From Telmatobacter sp. DSM 110680 (lineage in GTDB: Bacteria; Acidobacteriota; Terriglobia; Terriglobales; Acidobacteriaceae): a stretch of DNA of 64,000 nt. Positions 26,596-36,636 of the stretch are shown in pieces (position 1 is the stretch's first letter; each line of letters opens with the position of its first letter). The notes under the pieces were generated by a model. That model saw only the letters and a program-made list of their open reading frames with translations. It was not told the origin of the DNA and made no database searches. The stretch lies in contig NZ_CP121196.1 in assembly GCF_039994875.1 (NCBI RefSeq), forward strand, positions 2,418,001 through 2,482,000, in the 5' to 3' direction. The position numbers were made by a program, and so were the translations under genes.

Positions 26596-27471
26596 ATGAC
26601 AGCGCAAGTACGCAAAGTAGTTTTCCCCGCCGGCGGTTTGGGCACGCGTTTTCTCCCTGCAACCAAAGTCATTCCCAAAGAAATGTTGGCCCTCGTTGAC
26701 AAGCCCATCATCCAGTACGGAGTGGAAGAGGCCGTCGCATCCGGCATCGAACACATCATCATCGTCACCGGCCGCGGCAAGGGCGCCATGGAAGACCACT
26801 TCGACCATAGCTTCGAACTCGATGCAACCCTCGAACGCCGTGGCAAAAAAGAGTTGCTAGCAGTCTCACGCGGAGTTTCGGCACTTGCTCAAGTCAGCTA
26901 CGTGCGCCAGCGTGAGCCGCTCGGCCTGGGACATGCTGTTCTCTGCGCCAAGGAACTTGTCGGCAATGAGCCTTTCGCCGTCATCCTTCCCGACGACGTC
27001 ATCGATGCCGAGGTGCCCTGCCTCAAACAAATGATCGATGTCTTCAATGAGCACGGCGGATCTGTTCTCGCAACCCAAACCGTTGAAGGCCCGGCGATAT
27101 CGGCTTACGGTGTGCTCGCCGGCTCGCCGGATTCAAACGACCCGCGTATATATAACTGCACCGGTATGGTGGAGAAGCCCAAACTCGAAGATGCGCCCTC
27201 AAAACAGGCGATCATCGGCCGCTATGTCCTAACCCCACGCATCTTTGAATTGCTAGAGCAGACCACGCCGGGTGCTGGAGGCGAAATTCAGCTCACCGAC
27301 GGAATCAAAGCTCTGCTCAAAGAGCAAAAGGTCTTCGGCTACACGTTTGAAGGCAAGCGTTTCGACGCCGGCGATAAATTCGGCATGTTGCAGGCCACGG
27401 TCGAGTTCGCTCTCAAACGCCCGGAGTTCGGCGAGAAGTTCCGCGCCTACCTCAAGAGTCTGCCTCTCTAA
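26596..27471 (+). CDS. galU: UTP--glucose-1-phosphate uridylyltransferase
   Basis: Makes UDP-glucose for polysaccharide, glycolipid and trehalose synthesis. The 291-residue protein has the nucleotidyltransferase signature GGLGTRFLPATKVIPKEML near the start, EAVASGI, the LPDDVIDAE metal-binding region and MVEKP. The ATG at 26596 is preferred over the GTG at 26581 because it has AAGGAA at suitable spacing and matches the usual N-terminus. The length is normal. A palindromic repeat follows 27 bases downstream. Confidence 0.95.
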   Translation: MTAQVRKVVFPAGGLGTRFLPATKVIPKEMLALVDKPIIQYGVEEAVASGIEHIIIVTGRGKGAMEDHFDHSFELDATLERRGKKELLAVSRGVSALAQVSYVRQREPLGLGHAVLCAKELVGNEPFAVILPDDVIDAEVPCLKQMIDVFNEHGGSVLATQTVEGPAISAYGVLAGSPDSNDPRIYNCTGMVEKPKLEDAPSKQAIIGRYVLTPRIFELLEQTTPGAGGEIQLTDGIKALLKEQKVFGYTFEGKRFDAGDKFGMLQATVEFALKRPEFGEKFRAYLKSLPL

Positions 27472-27497
27472 TCTCTGCATGTATGGGAATCTGGGTG

Positions 27498-27530
27498 CCC
27501 ATCCTTTCGCGCTCTTTGCGAAAGGATGGG
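27498..27530. repeat. REP-like palindrome, copy 1
   Basis: Perfect 13-bp inverted repeat (CCCATCCTTTCGC with GCGAAAGGATGGG, 7-base loop) flanked by CTGGGTG before and AAAC after. The same frame (CTGGG(G)TGCCC(C)ATCCTT ... AAGG-TGGGAAAC) occurs at 47459-47483, so this is a dispersed repeat as well as a possible galU terminator. Confidence 0.7.
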
Positions 27531-27540
27531 AAACTGCAAA

Positions 27541-27605
27541 TGTTAGCTGGCCTTCTCCAACTCCTCTAACGAGCCGCGAAGCGGCTGCTCACGCCGCCAA
27601 CTCCG
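27541..27605. repeat. CTAAC-hairpin repeat, copy 1
   Basis: CTAACGAGCCGC-GAA-GCGGCTGCTCAC: a 6-bp stem (27572-27586) with a GAA loop between CTAAC-type words. It matches 52806-52832 with paired base changes that keep the stem. Confidence 0.55.
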
Positions 27606-28160
27606 CTACACCTTCCACTTAATATTGCATCCGATCGACGCTTTCTGATTCGCGCCGGGCTTTTCGCCGCGCAGCACAGCGTCTACAGCGGCGCGCAGAT
27701 CCTCACCCGTAACGGGAACTCCATTGCCCGGACGGCTGCCATCGAACTGTCCTCGGTATACCAGCTTGAAATCCTTGTCGAAGAGATAAATGTCAGGCGT
27801 GCACGCTGCCTTGTAAGCCCGCGCAACTTCCTGCGACTCATCGTAGAGGTAAGGAAATCTGAATCCCATTGCTTCTGCCTGCCGCTTCAGCCCCGCCGGA
27901 TTATCATCGGGATAGTTATCAGCATCATTACTGCTGATCGCCACGATACCGAGTTTTCCTGCATAGTCCGCCCCTAAATGCGCTAACCCTTTCTCCACGT
28001 GCTTAACGTAAGGGCAGTGCGTGCAGATGAACATCAACAGCAATCCCTTTTGCCCACGGAAATCATCGCGGCGTACCGTCTTGCCTGTCACTACATCCGG
28101 TAACACAAAATCCGGCGCAACTGTTCCTAACTCCAGCATCGTCGACTCAGTCAAAGCCAT
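27606..28160 (-). CDS. Thioredoxin-like (AhpC/TSA-fold) redox protein
   Basis: A 184-residue cytoplasmic thioredoxin-fold protein. APDFVLPDVVTGKTVRRDDF opens it, then FICTHCPYVKH puts a CxxC pair at Cys46/Cys49, and the remainder has the PYLYDESQEVARAYKAACTPDIYLFD pattern of the peroxiredoxin-like TlpA/ResA-type family. The lack of signal peptide makes it cytoplasmic; it probably reduces disulfides or peroxides. A third cysteine pair (Cys119 region) is not conserved in thioredoxins. It stands alone. Confidence 0.85.
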   Translation of the reverse strand: MALTESTMLELGTVAPDFVLPDVVTGKTVRRDDFRGQKGLLLMFICTHCPYVKHVEKGLAHLGADYAGKLGIVAISSNDADNYPDDNPAGLKRQAEAMGFRFPYLYDESQEVARAYKAACTPDIYLFDKDFKLVYRGQFDGSRPGNGVPVTGEDLRAAVDAVLRGEKPGANQKASIGCNIKWKV

Positions 28161-28189
28161 CGAATTACTCCAGAAATTCCATCAATACA

Positions 28190-28275
28190 GAACCCGCTAA
28201 CTGCTAACTCTACCTAGTTACCGAAGCTAACTCGCTAAACTTGCAAACTAAAACTGCTAACCTCCGCCAACCTCT
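28190..28275. repeat. CTAAC-rich intergenic repeat
   Basis: GCTAACTGCTAACTC, then GCTAACTCGCTAAAC and CTGCTAAC words spaced at about 7-20 bases, between the redox gene and ruvB. It shares the word GCTAACTCGCTA with 52776-52787. Confidence 0.5.
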
Positions 28276-28280
28276 CTGAG

Positions 28281-29360
28281 CTAGAACAGCCCCGGCTGCC
28301 GGCGTGGCATATCCACACCGAAGTGCTCATATGCCAAACGCGTCGCGACTCTGCCTCGAGGCGTCCGGTCCAGAAACCCGATCTGAATCAAGAACGGCTC
28401 GTAAACTTCTTCGAGCGCGTCTTCTTCTTCGGCCAGCGTCGCGGCCAGCGTGCCCAGGCCCACGGGTCCGCCATCGTACTTCTGCATGATCGTGAGCATC
28501 AGCCGGCGATCAATCTCATCGAATCCGTGAGCATCCACTTCCAGCAGCGTGAGAGCGGAATTGGCAGTCGGCCTGTCTATCGATCCTGTCCCACGCACCT
28601 GCGCAAAATCCCGCACGCGCCGCAACAACCTGTTCGCGATACGCGGCGTTCCACGCGAGCGCAACGCAATCTCCGCCGCGCCATCAGTATCGATAGGAAC
28701 ACCCATTACCTCGGCTGATCGCTCCACAATCACCCGCAGCTCATCCTCCGTATAGAACTCCAGCCGCAGAAGAATCCCGAATCGCGATCGCAGCGGCGAG
28801 CTCAACAGCCCCGGTCGTGTCGTTGCCCCCACAAAAGTAAATGGCCTCAGCTCCATCACGTGCGTGCGCGCCGCCGGCCCCTGCCCAATGATGATGTCAA
28901 GCTTGTAATCCTCAAGAGCTGTGTACAGTTTTTCTTCAAGTACGGGCTGCATCCGGTGAATTTCATCAAGAAACAACACCTGCCGCTCGCGCAGGTTCGT
29001 CAGGATCGCTGTCAAGTCTCCCTGTATCTGCAATGCCGGCCCCGATGTCTGCTGGAAACCCACGTCTAGTTCGTTGGCGATGATCGTGGCCAGAGTCGTC
29101 TTGCCCAACCCCGGTGGCCCGAATAGCAGCACATGATCCAGCGCCTCTCCTCGAGACTTGGCTGCTTCCAGCGCAATCGCCAACTGCTCCTTGGCTTTGG
29201 ACTGGCCGATAAACTCCTTCAGCCAACGCGGGCGCAGCTTCAGCTCAAATCCCTGTTCTTCTTCAGCGCGTGAGGCGCTTACCAGCCGTTCCGGAGGGGT
29301 CCCCAGGAACTGGTCTTTGTTTTCGGGGTGGTCAGGAGAGTTGTCGCGCGTAATCGCCAT
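28281..29360 (-). CDS. ruvB: Holliday junction branch migration helicase RuvB
   Basis: AAA+ motor of the RuvAB complex, which moves Holliday junctions in recombination repair. The 359-residue protein has [12 protein letters not shown] near the N-terminus, Walker [11 protein letters not shown], Walker B LFLDEIHR, the sensor segment [18 protein letters not shown] and a C-terminal winged helix ending in [17 protein letters not shown]. All expected motifs are present. RuvA and RuvC are not in the window. Confidence 0.97.
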   Translation of the reverse strand: MAITRDNSPDHPENKDQFLGTPPERLVSASRAEEEQGFELKLRPRWLKEFIGQSKAKEQLAIALEAAKSRGEALDHVLLFGPPGLGKTTLATIIANELDVGFQQTSGPALQIQGDLTAILTNLRERQVLFLDEIHRMQPVLEEKLYTALEDYKLDIIIGQGPAARTHVMELRPFTFVGATTRPGLLSSPLRSRFGILLRLEFYTEDELRVIVERSAEVMGVPIDTDGAAEIALRSRGTPRIANRLLRRVRDFAQVRGTGSIDRPTANSALTLLEVDAHGFDEIDRRLMLTIMQKYDGGPVGLGTLAATLAEEEDALEEVYEPFLIQIGFLDRTPRGRVATRLAYEHFGVDMPRRQPGLF

Positions 29361-29800
29361 CGTGCCTGCAGTGTAGCCGTTGCAGCTGGGTTGGACAAAA
29401 CGTCCCCGCTAAGGTATCTCCACTTCTCCAAGGCGATTGGCTCCGCTCTGATCTCTACTGCTCAATCGGTCTCCAACCCCCGCAGTTTCGCAAGTTACGC
29501 GCGTAACAATCCAGGCTCTCTTAGCCAAGATTGTTATTGATTCGATAGATTAACCTGCCGTATTCTTGGGCCACCTCTCAAGAGGAGACAGGTGTGTTGA
29601 CCGGGTTCCGACCGCGGCGGCTTGTCCATCGCTAACCGGGCAATCTCAGAGTTTCTCACTGAATGCGCGGCCTTGATAAGCGTGCTAACAGCCAGTAACT
29701 CGGGAACTAAATGGCAGGAAAGGATTTGACCTGCCGTCAAAAGCTTTTGGTGCTGCCCAAAATCTAGCGGCAGCCAGGCGGAGACGCCAGGAGACGTATT
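29361..29800. other. Intergenic region upstream of Ig-like lipoprotein
   Basis: 440 bases between ruvB and the divergent lipoprotein gene. I see no coding sequence. It contains a degenerate CTAAC-type segment (GTGCTAACAGCCAGTAACTCGGG near 29680), related to the repeats at 28190 and 52765. Promoters for ruvB and the lipoprotein must lie here but I could not place them. Confidence 0.4.
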
Positions 29801-30484
29801 ATGCGTGATCGTTCATTGTTCGGTGCCTTGTTGTTGCTTGCTGCTGTTGTTCCCCTTACGAGCTGCTCGACTGATCCCGGGCTAACATCCATCACGCTTA
29901 CTCCAAACGGGTATTCTGCGTTACTCGGACCTTGTGGTACCCAGCAGGTGGTGGCAAATTTCACCGCCATGGGGTCATACACACGGCCCGGGCACGCGAC
30001 AGTCACCAAGGACATTACGGATTCGGTAACTTGGTATTCCTATGACACCCAGTTAGTGACCATGAGTCCAACGGGGGTGATGTCAGTCGTTACCTGCGCG
30101 AATCCGGGAAGCACATTTCAAGCCAGCACCATCATTTCTGCCAGCGCACAAGGCTTTCACGGGTTGATCAGCCAGACGGCAACCGTCAGTTTGGTTGAGC
30201 CGCCGGTCACGCCCGCGGTTGTTTCGCTCTCCATCGTGAAGACCTCCGGCACCATCGGTTCGGCTCAGTATGTCGCGGTTGGAAAGACGGCAGACGGCAC
30301 GCTCGTCCCCGTGGCGAATCACGTGACTTGGACTACCGACAACCCACAGGCAGTCAGGATGAGCGGAACAGGCTTCGCCCGTGCAATCGCCGCTGGTCAT
30401 GCGACCGTTACTGCTACCTACGCCAATCCCGATGGAACCACCGCAACAGGTTCCGCGGAGTTCGGCTCACTTACAACAAACTAG
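29801..30484 (+). CDS. Lipoprotein with bacterial Ig-like (BIG2) domains
   Basis: A 227-residue protein with a lipoprotein signal peptide (VVPLTSC, lipidated Cys22) and two Ig-like domains. The pattern LTSITLTPNGYSALLG ... VTWYSYDTQLVTMSPTGVMSVV and VSLSIVKTSGTIGSAQYVAVG ... VTWTTDNPQAVRMSGTGFARAIAAGHATVTATY is typical of BIG2 modules. Such proteins sit on the outer face of the envelope and can act in adhesion or matrix binding; a specific role cannot be read. The ribosome site AGGAG is 8-10 bases before the ATG. Confidence 0.83.
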   Translation: MRDRSLFGALLLLAAVVPLTSCSTDPGLTSITLTPNGYSALLGPCGTQQVVANFTAMGSYTRPGHATVTKDITDSVTWYSYDTQLVTMSPTGVMSVVTCANPGSTFQASTIISASAQGFHGLISQTATVSLVEPPVTPAVVSLSIVKTSGTIGSAQYVAVGKTADGTLVPVANHVTWTTDNPQAVRMSGTGFARAIAAGHATVTATYANPDGTTATGSAEFGSLTTN

Positions 30485-30503
30485 ATTCAGAATCTTCAAC
30501 GCT

Positions 30504-30534
30504 CATCAGGCCACCCTCCGAGGGTGGCCTGATG
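30504..30534 (+). terminator. Terminator of the Ig-like lipoprotein gene
   Basis: Perfect 14-bp stem (CATCAGGCCACCCT with AGGGTGGCCTGATG, loop CCG), 20 bases after the stop, followed by CGTTTC. Confidence 0.75.
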
Positions 30535-30571
30535 CGTTTCAGGCCCTGACCAATCTCAACATTTAAACTGG

Positions 30572-31816
30572 GTGAGTCCATTCGTCGCCTTGATGACTCA
30601 TCGATTCGCCCGCCTTCGCCGCTTCCACTTCAACTTCCCGCAACGCATCGCGGCGGCATTTCTCGCTCTCTTTCTGATGCAGGGTCTTTGGATCACCGCT
30701 CATCAGACCCTCTCCGACCGCGACTATCAGTACGCGCGCTGTGGCCGTGAAACATGGGAGAAGCCCTCGCCTCTCGCCGGCTACTACACCACCTGCGGCA
30801 ATATTCACGACGGCATCCTCGCTTACCGCGTCGCCGGACTGCCTCTGACCATCAATCTCCTCGTCCAGCGCGGCCTCGATCACTTCCGCAAATCGGAAGA
30901 CCGGGTCGTCCAGGCCTCGACTGGGCAGAGCACCGCCGAATTGAGCATCTGGGAACTCCGCCATCAGATGACCCATGTGCTCCTGCTCCTGCGCCTACCG
31001 TTTCTTTTTTGTGGGTGCGTTCTTGGCGCTGGTCTCTGGTGGGTCACGAGACGCCTCTACGGCAATTTGGGCGGTTACGTCGCACTGTCTCTCTACTGCT
31101 TTTCTCCGCCGATTCTGAGGGCCTGCGTATCTCCAAGCCCCGATATCATCGCCGCGCTTGGCGTCTACGGTGGAATCTACACGTGCATCGGCGTAGCCCA
31201 TGCCATGCAGGGTCCGCGTCGCAAATGGCGCCCGCGCATCATTCTGCTCATTATCGTGTTCGCCCTCGCTGCCGCGGCCCACATTGCCGCACTGCCTGCT
31301 GCCGCATTCATGGGTTTCGTGCTCATGCTCTGGATCGCGGAAGGTCGCCGAAGCCAGATCCTTCCTGTGATCCTTCTCGCATCCGGAGGCGCACTCCTGC
31401 TTGTCTTCGCCTGTTACGGATTCTCGCCAGACGCATTCAGCTACATGTTCCGTTCCGCTGCGGGATTTCTCTCCGTCTCATTCGACCCAGCGCGCCGCTT
31501 TTTCACCACGTTTTCTAACGTCGGAGTGATTGTTGCTGCTGCCGCTGCTGGAGTCCTGTATCTGCTTGTGCGTCGCTCGCGCTACTTCGGCAACACCGCA
31601 CCACTCCTCTGCTTTCTCGTTCTGGTCGTGCTGGTGGCGACAGGAGTGCAGGCCACACCCTGGCTCTGGGCGCTACCATTTCTTCTCACGTTCGTTGGCG
31701 GAGCCTTTGCAGACGCCTTCGAGTCTGAGCGTGGCAAGCCCTTCCTCATCGCCGCGGCGTCGCTCGTTGGCCTCCAGATTGTCGTCTGCGTCTATACGCT
31801 GCGGAGCCTGATTTAG
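30572..31816 (+). CDS. Multi-pass membrane protein, glycosyltransferase-39-like layout
   Basis: A 414-residue integral membrane protein with about ten segments. After the first segment a long periplasmic loop (about 45-130) holds DYQYARCGRETWEKPSPLAG, a loop in the position of the catalytic loop of PMT/ArnT-type glycosyltransferases. The remainder alternates short loops and hydrophobic helices (for example GCVLGAGLWW and LLFLTFVGGAF-like segments). Resemblance to that transferase superfamily is only at layout level, and the expected acidic catalytic residues are not clear. The reading begins at a GTG (30572) or the ATG seven codons later; neither has a good ribosome site. Confidence 0.6.
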   Translation: MSPFVALMTHRFARLRRFHFNFPQRIAAAFLALFLMQGLWITAHQTLSDRDYQYARCGRETWEKPSPLAGYYTTCGNIHDGILAYRVAGLPLTINLLVQRGLDHFRKSEDRVVQASTGQSTAELSIWELRHQMTHVLLLLRLPFLFCGCVLGAGLWWVTRRLYGNLGGYVALSLYCFSPPILRACVSPSPDIIAALGVYGGIYTCIGVAHAMQGPRRKWRPRIILLIIVFALAAAAHIAALPAAAFMGFVLMLWIAEGRRSQILPVILLASGGALLLVFACYGFSPDAFSYMFRSAAGFLSVSFDPARRFFTTFSNVGVIVAAAAAGVLYLLVRRSRYFGNTAPLLCFLVLVVLVATGVQATPWLWALPFLLTFVGGAFADAFESERGKPFLIAAASLVGLQIVVCVYTLRSLI

Positions 31817-32119
31817 CTGTCTACATCGCGCCAGGCACTAATTCATGCCTCTCTTTTTTCACGCCTGCATGCTGCTCTGACCGCCACCGATTTCCGGGCT
31901 AAAATCGTAGGTTTTTGGATTGCATTTAACTTCATTTAGTATCACATCGGCGGAGCACCCAAGAAATGCTGTAACTATCACTAGCATAATCACTTAAATC
32001 ATGCTCTTTGACTTGCTGAAAACCCTTTCCAGAGCGTAAGATGATCTTGTAGCCCGCGAGATTCCCGGCCCCGCATTTTTGGTGTCTTTTTGCCGCCTCT
32101 CCGACGGGTGAAAACCTCT
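31817..32119. other. Intergenic region upstream of gyrA
   Basis: 303 bases, rather AT-rich for this genome, with no coding sequence. A candidate promoter TTGCTG (32013-32018), 18 bases, TAAGAT (32037-32042) would drive gyrA with a leader of about 70 bases. The boxes are mediocre. Confidence 0.4.
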
Positions 32120-34951
32120 ATGCCCGACGACCAGAACCCCCAGCTCCCCCTCGATGGCGGTACACCACCCCGCGAAGGCAGTCTCATCTCCATCAATATC
32201 GAAGAGGAGATGCGCCGCTCGTATCTCGACTACTCGATGTCGGTCATCATCGGGCGCGCACTCCCTGACGCTCGTGACGGCCTGAAGCCCGTCCATCGCC
32301 GCGTGCTCTATGCCATGAGCGAAATGGGCCTCGAATACAACAAGAAGTACACCAAGTGCGCAAAGGTTGTCGGACAAGCCATGGGCGTCTATCACCCCCA
32401 CGGTGACTCCGCCATCTACGACACGCTGGTCCGCATGGCGCAACCCTTCTCGCTGCGTTACCCGCTCGTTGATGGTCAGGGCAACTTTGGATCCGTAGAT
32501 GGCGATCCGCCCGCGGCAATGCGTTACACCGAGTGCCGCATGCAACGGCTCGCTGGCGAGTTGCTCGCCGACATCGACATGGAGACCGTCGACTTCGTCC
32601 CCAATTACGACGAGTCCACGCTCGAGCCCACGGTTCTGCCTACGCGCATTCCGAATCTCATCGTCAACGGCTCCAGCGGAATCGCCGTCGGCATGGCCAC
32701 CAACATTCCGCCGCACAACCTCACCGAAGTCGTGAACGCAACCATCGAGCTGGTCAAAAATCCCAAGGCTGGACTGATCGAAATTCTCCAGCACGTGCAA
32801 GGCCCTGATTTTCCCACCGGCGGATTCCTCTACGGCAAGAGCGGCATCGTCAACGCCTATAAAACCGGTCGCGGCCGCTTCATGATGCGCGCCAAGGTGG
32901 CCACTGAAAATCTGACCAAGGAAAAACTGGCGATCATCGTCACTGAGATCCCCTACCAGGTCAACAAGTCCAAGCTCATCGAACGTATCGCCGAACTCGT
33001 TACCGAAAAAATCGTCGACGATATCAGCGACGTTCGCGACGAAAGCGATCGCGACGGCATGCGCATCGTAATCGAGCTCAAACGCGGCGCCCAGCCTGAG
33101 ATCGTGCTGAACCAGCTCTACAAGCACACCCAGATGCAGGAGAGCTTCTCAATGATCTTCCTGGCCGTGCTCAACGGCCAGCCCAAAGAGTTCCCGCTCG
33201 ACGAGGCCATCCGCGCCTTCATTAATCACCGCATCGACGTGGTGCAGCGCCGCACCGTTTATCTGCTGCGCAAAGCGAAGGAATTCGAGCACATTCGCGA
33301 AGGCTTCAAGATTGCAATCGATAATCTTGACACTGTAATCAGGATCATTCGTGCATCAGCTTCACGCGCGGATGCTCGTGAAAATCTATATGCCTGGGGC
33401 AAGGGAACCGAGATTATTATCAACCTTGGCCGCGAGCGTCTGGCCAGCGAAGAGCGCGGCCTTTCGCTGAAGCAGGTCGATGCCATACTCGAATTACAGC
33501 TCTATCGCCTCACCCAGCTTTCGGTTGATGAAATCCTCAAAGAACTTAACGAGATCCGCGAAAAGATCGCTGAGTACGAATCAATTCTCGCCAGCGACAA
33601 GAAACTGCGCAATGTCATCATCAAGGAACTTGAGAAAGTTCGCGACCAGTACGGCGACGCCCGCCGCACCCAGATCGTCGACGAGTCCGCCGAGCTTCAA
33701 TTAGAAGACCTCATCGCCGATGAACAAGTTGCCGTAACCGTCAGCCACCAGGGCTATCTCAAGCGCACACCCATCTCCATCTACCGTCAGCAGCGTCGCG
33801 GTGGCACTGGTCGCACCGGCATGAAGACGCGCGAAGAAGACTTCGTTTCGCAACTCATCATTGACTCCACCCATGCCTATCTGCTCTGCTTCACCAACAC
33901 CGGTCGAGTCTACTGGATCAAGGTCTATGAAGTTCCAGACGTGGGCGCAGCAGGCAAGGGCAAGAGCATGCAGAGCCTCCTCAACCTGCAGCCCGGCGAA
34001 AACGTTCGCGCCATCCTGCCCGTTCGCGATCTTGAAGAAGAAGGGAAGTTCATCTTCTTCGCAACGCGTCAGGGCACAGTGAAGAAGACGCCGCTAAAAG
34101 ACTTCTCAAACGTCATGTCTCGCGGCATCATCGCCATCGCCATCGAAAAAGATGACGATCTGATTTCCGCAGGTCTCACCAATGGCAAGCAGACTATCTT
34201 CCTCGGCACACGCGACGGAATGGCCATTCGATTCGACGAGGAATACGATCCCGAACGTAACGGCATTGGTCTACGGCCCATGGGGCGCAATGCGGCGGGC
34301 AATCGCGGAATCTCCCTGAAGAAGGGCGACTACGTCATTGGCGCAGCCATCACCGATTCCGACGCCACACGCGATAAAGAACGCGACGAGTGCGCCGTAA
34401 AGCTGAACCTGACCAAGAAACTCACCGAACTGCGTAGCAATCTGGAAAAAGCAAAAGAACAACTGCAGAAATCCAGAGAGGAACTACGCGCCGCTCCGAA
34501 GGAAACTGAATCACTCACCGCAGCGGTCAAGACCTCAGAAAAACGCCGCGACGACGCCGAGAAAGCGCTCAAAGAATTCGACGACAAGTTGGGTGTCAGC
34601 AAATCGCTGATTCTCACCGTGACGGAAAATGGATTCGGCAAGCGCACTGACGTTGACGAATACCGTCTGACTGCTCGTGGCGCGCAGGGTGTGAACAACC
34701 TCAAAGCCACGCCCAAGGTAGGCAAGAGCGCGTCCATCCTGCTGGTCAACGAAACCTCGGAACTCGTCGTCATCAGTCAGTGGGGCAAGATCATCCGCAT
34801 CGACACTAAGACCGTTCGCGCCGCTGGCCGCGCTACCCAAGGTGTTCGCCTTCTTAACCTCGAAGAAGACGACAAGGTAGCCGCAGCCGTCATCATCCCC
34901 CCCGACGAAGTGAACGGCAAGGAAGACGAACAAGGCACATTAATTCAATAA
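32120..34951 (+). CDS. gyrA: DNA gyrase subunit A with coiled-coil insertion in the C-terminal domain
   Basis: Breaks and rejoins DNA in the GyrA2B2 complex to introduce negative supercoils. The 943-residue protein has the catalytic Tyr136 in [10 protein letters not shown] and the quinolone region [12 protein letters not shown] with Ser97 and Asp101 (E. coli 83 and 87), the residues of drug-sensitive enzymes. The C-terminal domain has the GyrA box QRRGGTG and repeated blades. Between blades, about residues 748-825, lies a highly charged stretch rich in Lys, Glu and Arg with heptad spacing, absent from E. coli GyrA and accounting for most of the extra length. The start at 32120 (ATG) is preferred to the TTG at 32090. 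The ribosome site is weak. Confidence 0.96.
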   Translation: MPDDQNPQLPLDGGTPPREGSLISINIEEEMRRSYLDYSMSVIIGRALPDARDGLKPVHRRVLYAMSEMGLEYNKKYTKCAKVVGQAMGVYHPHGDSAIYDTLVRMAQPFSLRYPLVDGQGNFGSVDGDPPAAMRYTECRMQRLAGELLADIDMETVDFVPNYDESTLEPTVLPTRIPNLIVNGSSGIAVGMATNIPPHNLTEVVNATIELVKNPKAGLIEILQHVQGPDFPTGGFLYGKSGIVNAYKTGRGRFMMRAKVATENLTKEKLAIIVTEIPYQVNKSKLIERIAELVTEKIVDDISDVRDESDRDGMRIVIELKRGAQPEIVLNQLYKHTQMQESFSMIFLAVLNGQPKEFPLDEAIRAFINHRIDVVQRRTVYLLRKAKEFEHIREGFKIAIDNLDTVIRIIRASASRADARENLYAWGKGTEIIINLGRERLASEERGLSLKQVDAILELQLYRLTQLSVDEILKELNEIREKIAEYESILASDKKLRNVIIKELEKVRDQYGDARRTQIVDESAELQLEDLIADEQVAVTVSHQGYLKRTPISIYRQQRRGGTGRTGMKTREEDFVSQLIIDSTHAYLLCFTNTGRVYWIKVYEVPDVGAAGKGKSMQSLLNLQPGENVRAILPVRDLEEEGKFIFFATRQGTVKKTPLKDFSNVMSRGIIAIAIEKDDDLISAGLTNGKQTIFLGTRDGMAIRFDEEYDPERNGIGLRPMGRNAAGNRGISLKKGDYVIGAAITDSDATRDKERDECAVKLNLTKKLTELRSNLEKAKEQLQKSREELRAAPKETESLTAAVKTSEKRRDDAEKALKEFDDKLGVSKSLILTVTENGFGKRTDVDEYRLTARGAQGVNNLKATPKVGKSASILLVNETSELVVISQWGKIIRIDTKTVRAAGRATQGVRLLNLEEDDKVAAAVIIPPDEVNGKEDEQGTLIQ

Positions 34952-34979
34952 AACGGTCCGGCACTTTTTCAACCGTAAG

Positions 34980-35008
34980 AAGGGGCGCGAAACCGGCGCC
35001 CCTTTTTT
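34980..35008 (+). terminator. Intrinsic terminator of gyrA
   Basis: AAGGGGCGC pairing with GCGCCCCTT around a 7-base loop, followed by a T-run, about 30 bases after the stop. Confidence 0.85.
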
Positions 35009-35141
35009 CATTTGTGGCAAAGCGCCATTTAGAAGTCGGCTTCTCGTACCGTCCGTCACACCCCGCTGTTCATTCATCTAATTTGCCTCGCGTATCGTCG
35101 CAGAAGCTTTTATAGTTGGCCTTCACCCAAGAGGGTCCCAC

Positions 35142-36455
35142 TTGCAAGAACGAAGGTATCTCCTCAAATTCTCCCTTCTCTTTCTCTCTGCTACATGCGT
35201 CTTCGCGCAGGATGCACCCATGTTTCGGAACAATCTCTCTCACTCCGGCGCTTACTCCGCTGCAGGCGTTCCGACCCTCAAAGGCGTCAAATGGACATTC
35301 CACACGAATGGCGAAGTCGTATCCTCGCCTGCCATCGTCAACGGTGTCATCTACGTTGGTAGCAACGATGGCAACCTTTATGCCCTCGACCAGCAAACCG
35401 GCGCGAAGAAGTGGGTCTTTAGAACCGAAGCGCGCATCGACTCATCGCCGGCTGTCGACCACGACCTTGTCTACTTCGGCAGCTACGACGGCAATTTCTA
35501 CGCCGTAGAAACGACAACCGGAAAGCTACGCTGGAAATTCCGCAACGCCGGTGAGCGACGCTATGCGGCAACCCATTTGCACGGCTCCTTGCCAGCGGGC
35601 GAAACCATGCCCGATCCCTTCGACGTTTATCTGTCCTCGCCTGCCGTTTCCGATGGCGTCGTCTACTTCGGCAGTGGAGATGGCAGCGTCTACGCCCTCG
35701 ATGCCACCACCGGCACTCTCAAGTGGAAATTCAAAACCGGCGACGTCGTGCATGCCTCGCCGGCAATCGTCGACGGCAAGCTCTACATCGGAAGCTGGGA
35801 TAGCTACCTCTACGCGCTCGACTCTGCGACAGGAAAAGAAATCTGGCGATTCAAAACCGGCGAAGATCCCGACATACACAACCAGGTCGGCATTCAGTCT
35901 TCCGCGACAGTAGCTGACGGCATCGTCTATTTCGGATGCCGCGATTCAAACCTCTATGCGCTGGATGCGGCCACCGGCAAAAAGCTTTGGTCTTTCAACA
36001 ACAAAGGTTCGTGGGTCATCGTTTCGCCGGTGGTGCAGGCCGGCAAACTCTACTTCGCCACCTCGGACACGGCCCTCCTTCACGTCGTCGACGCAAAAAC
36101 CGGAACTCCGATCGATTCGCTCAAGTTCTTCTGGCCCATCTTTTCATCACCATCCATCGCCGGCACCACGCTCTACCTCGCAGGACAGGATGGCAAACTT
36201 ATCGCCGTCGATCTAACATCCTTCAAGCCTGCATGGACCTTTCAGTCGGAAGGCTCCCGTCAAAACCTCGCAGCTCTCTCCAAGCCCGACGGCAAGCCCA
36301 ACTACGAAGCGGTCTTCCAATCAAATTTTTACGATGACGTGATCGTCGGCGTTGGCAAAACTCACACCGTCGGTACTTTTCTGTCTTCGCCGGTAATTTC
36401 CGGCAGCGTAGTCTACATCGGAAGTGCCGACGGCAATCTCTACGCCCTTGAGTAA
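35142..36455 (+). CDS. Exported PQQ-type beta-propeller repeat protein
   Basis: A 437-residue protein with a signal peptide (about 1-23, ending near VFAQ) and at least six blade repeats of the form D-G-x-x-Y-x-x-x-x-D/A-x-x-x-G-x-x-x-W, for example GNLYALDQQTGAKKWVF, GNFYAVETTTGKLRWKF, SVYALDATTGTLKWKF, SYLYALDSATGKEIWRF and SNLYALDAATGKKLWSF. This is the beta-propeller of quinoprotein dehydrogenases, BamB and related scaffolds. No calcium- or PQQ-binding dehydrogenase core is recognised, so a scaffold or binding role is likelier. The start is a TTG at 35142 with GAGGG 6 bases upstream; it begins the signal peptide. Confidence 0.85.
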   Translation: MQERRYLLKFSLLFLSATCVFAQDAPMFRNNLSHSGAYSAAGVPTLKGVKWTFHTNGEVVSSPAIVNGVIYVGSNDGNLYALDQQTGAKKWVFRTEARIDSSPAVDHDLVYFGSYDGNFYAVETTTGKLRWKFRNAGERRYAATHLHGSLPAGETMPDPFDVYLSSPAVSDGVVYFGSGDGSVYALDATTGTLKWKFKTGDVVHASPAIVDGKLYIGSWDSYLYALDSATGKEIWRFKTGEDPDIHNQVGIQSSATVADGIVYFGCRDSNLYALDAATGKKLWSFNNKGSWVIVSPVVQAGKLYFATSDTALLHVVDAKTGTPIDSLKFFWPIFSSPSIAGTTLYLAGQDGKLIAVDLTSFKPAWTFQSEGSRQNLAALSKPDGKPNYEAVFQSNFYDDVIVGVGKTHTVGTFLSSPVISGSVVYIGSADGNLYALE

Positions 36456-36636
36456 GCCCTACTTGACTCACTCACAATCCCTTTCAAACCAATTGCAATG
36501 ACAGGTAGCATCCATCGCACTAGCTTTATTTCAGATACACACGAATCACAATCGAAGAACGCCTTTACTCGTACTGCTTTCAACTCATTGCTCTCGAGCC
36601 GTCCTGCTGAAGACGCTCTTCACGAAAGGATCCAAC

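Noticed and set aside
29700..29740. Sigma-54-like TGGCA before the Ig-like lipoprotein gene
   Set aside because: The GC element at the required distance is missing.
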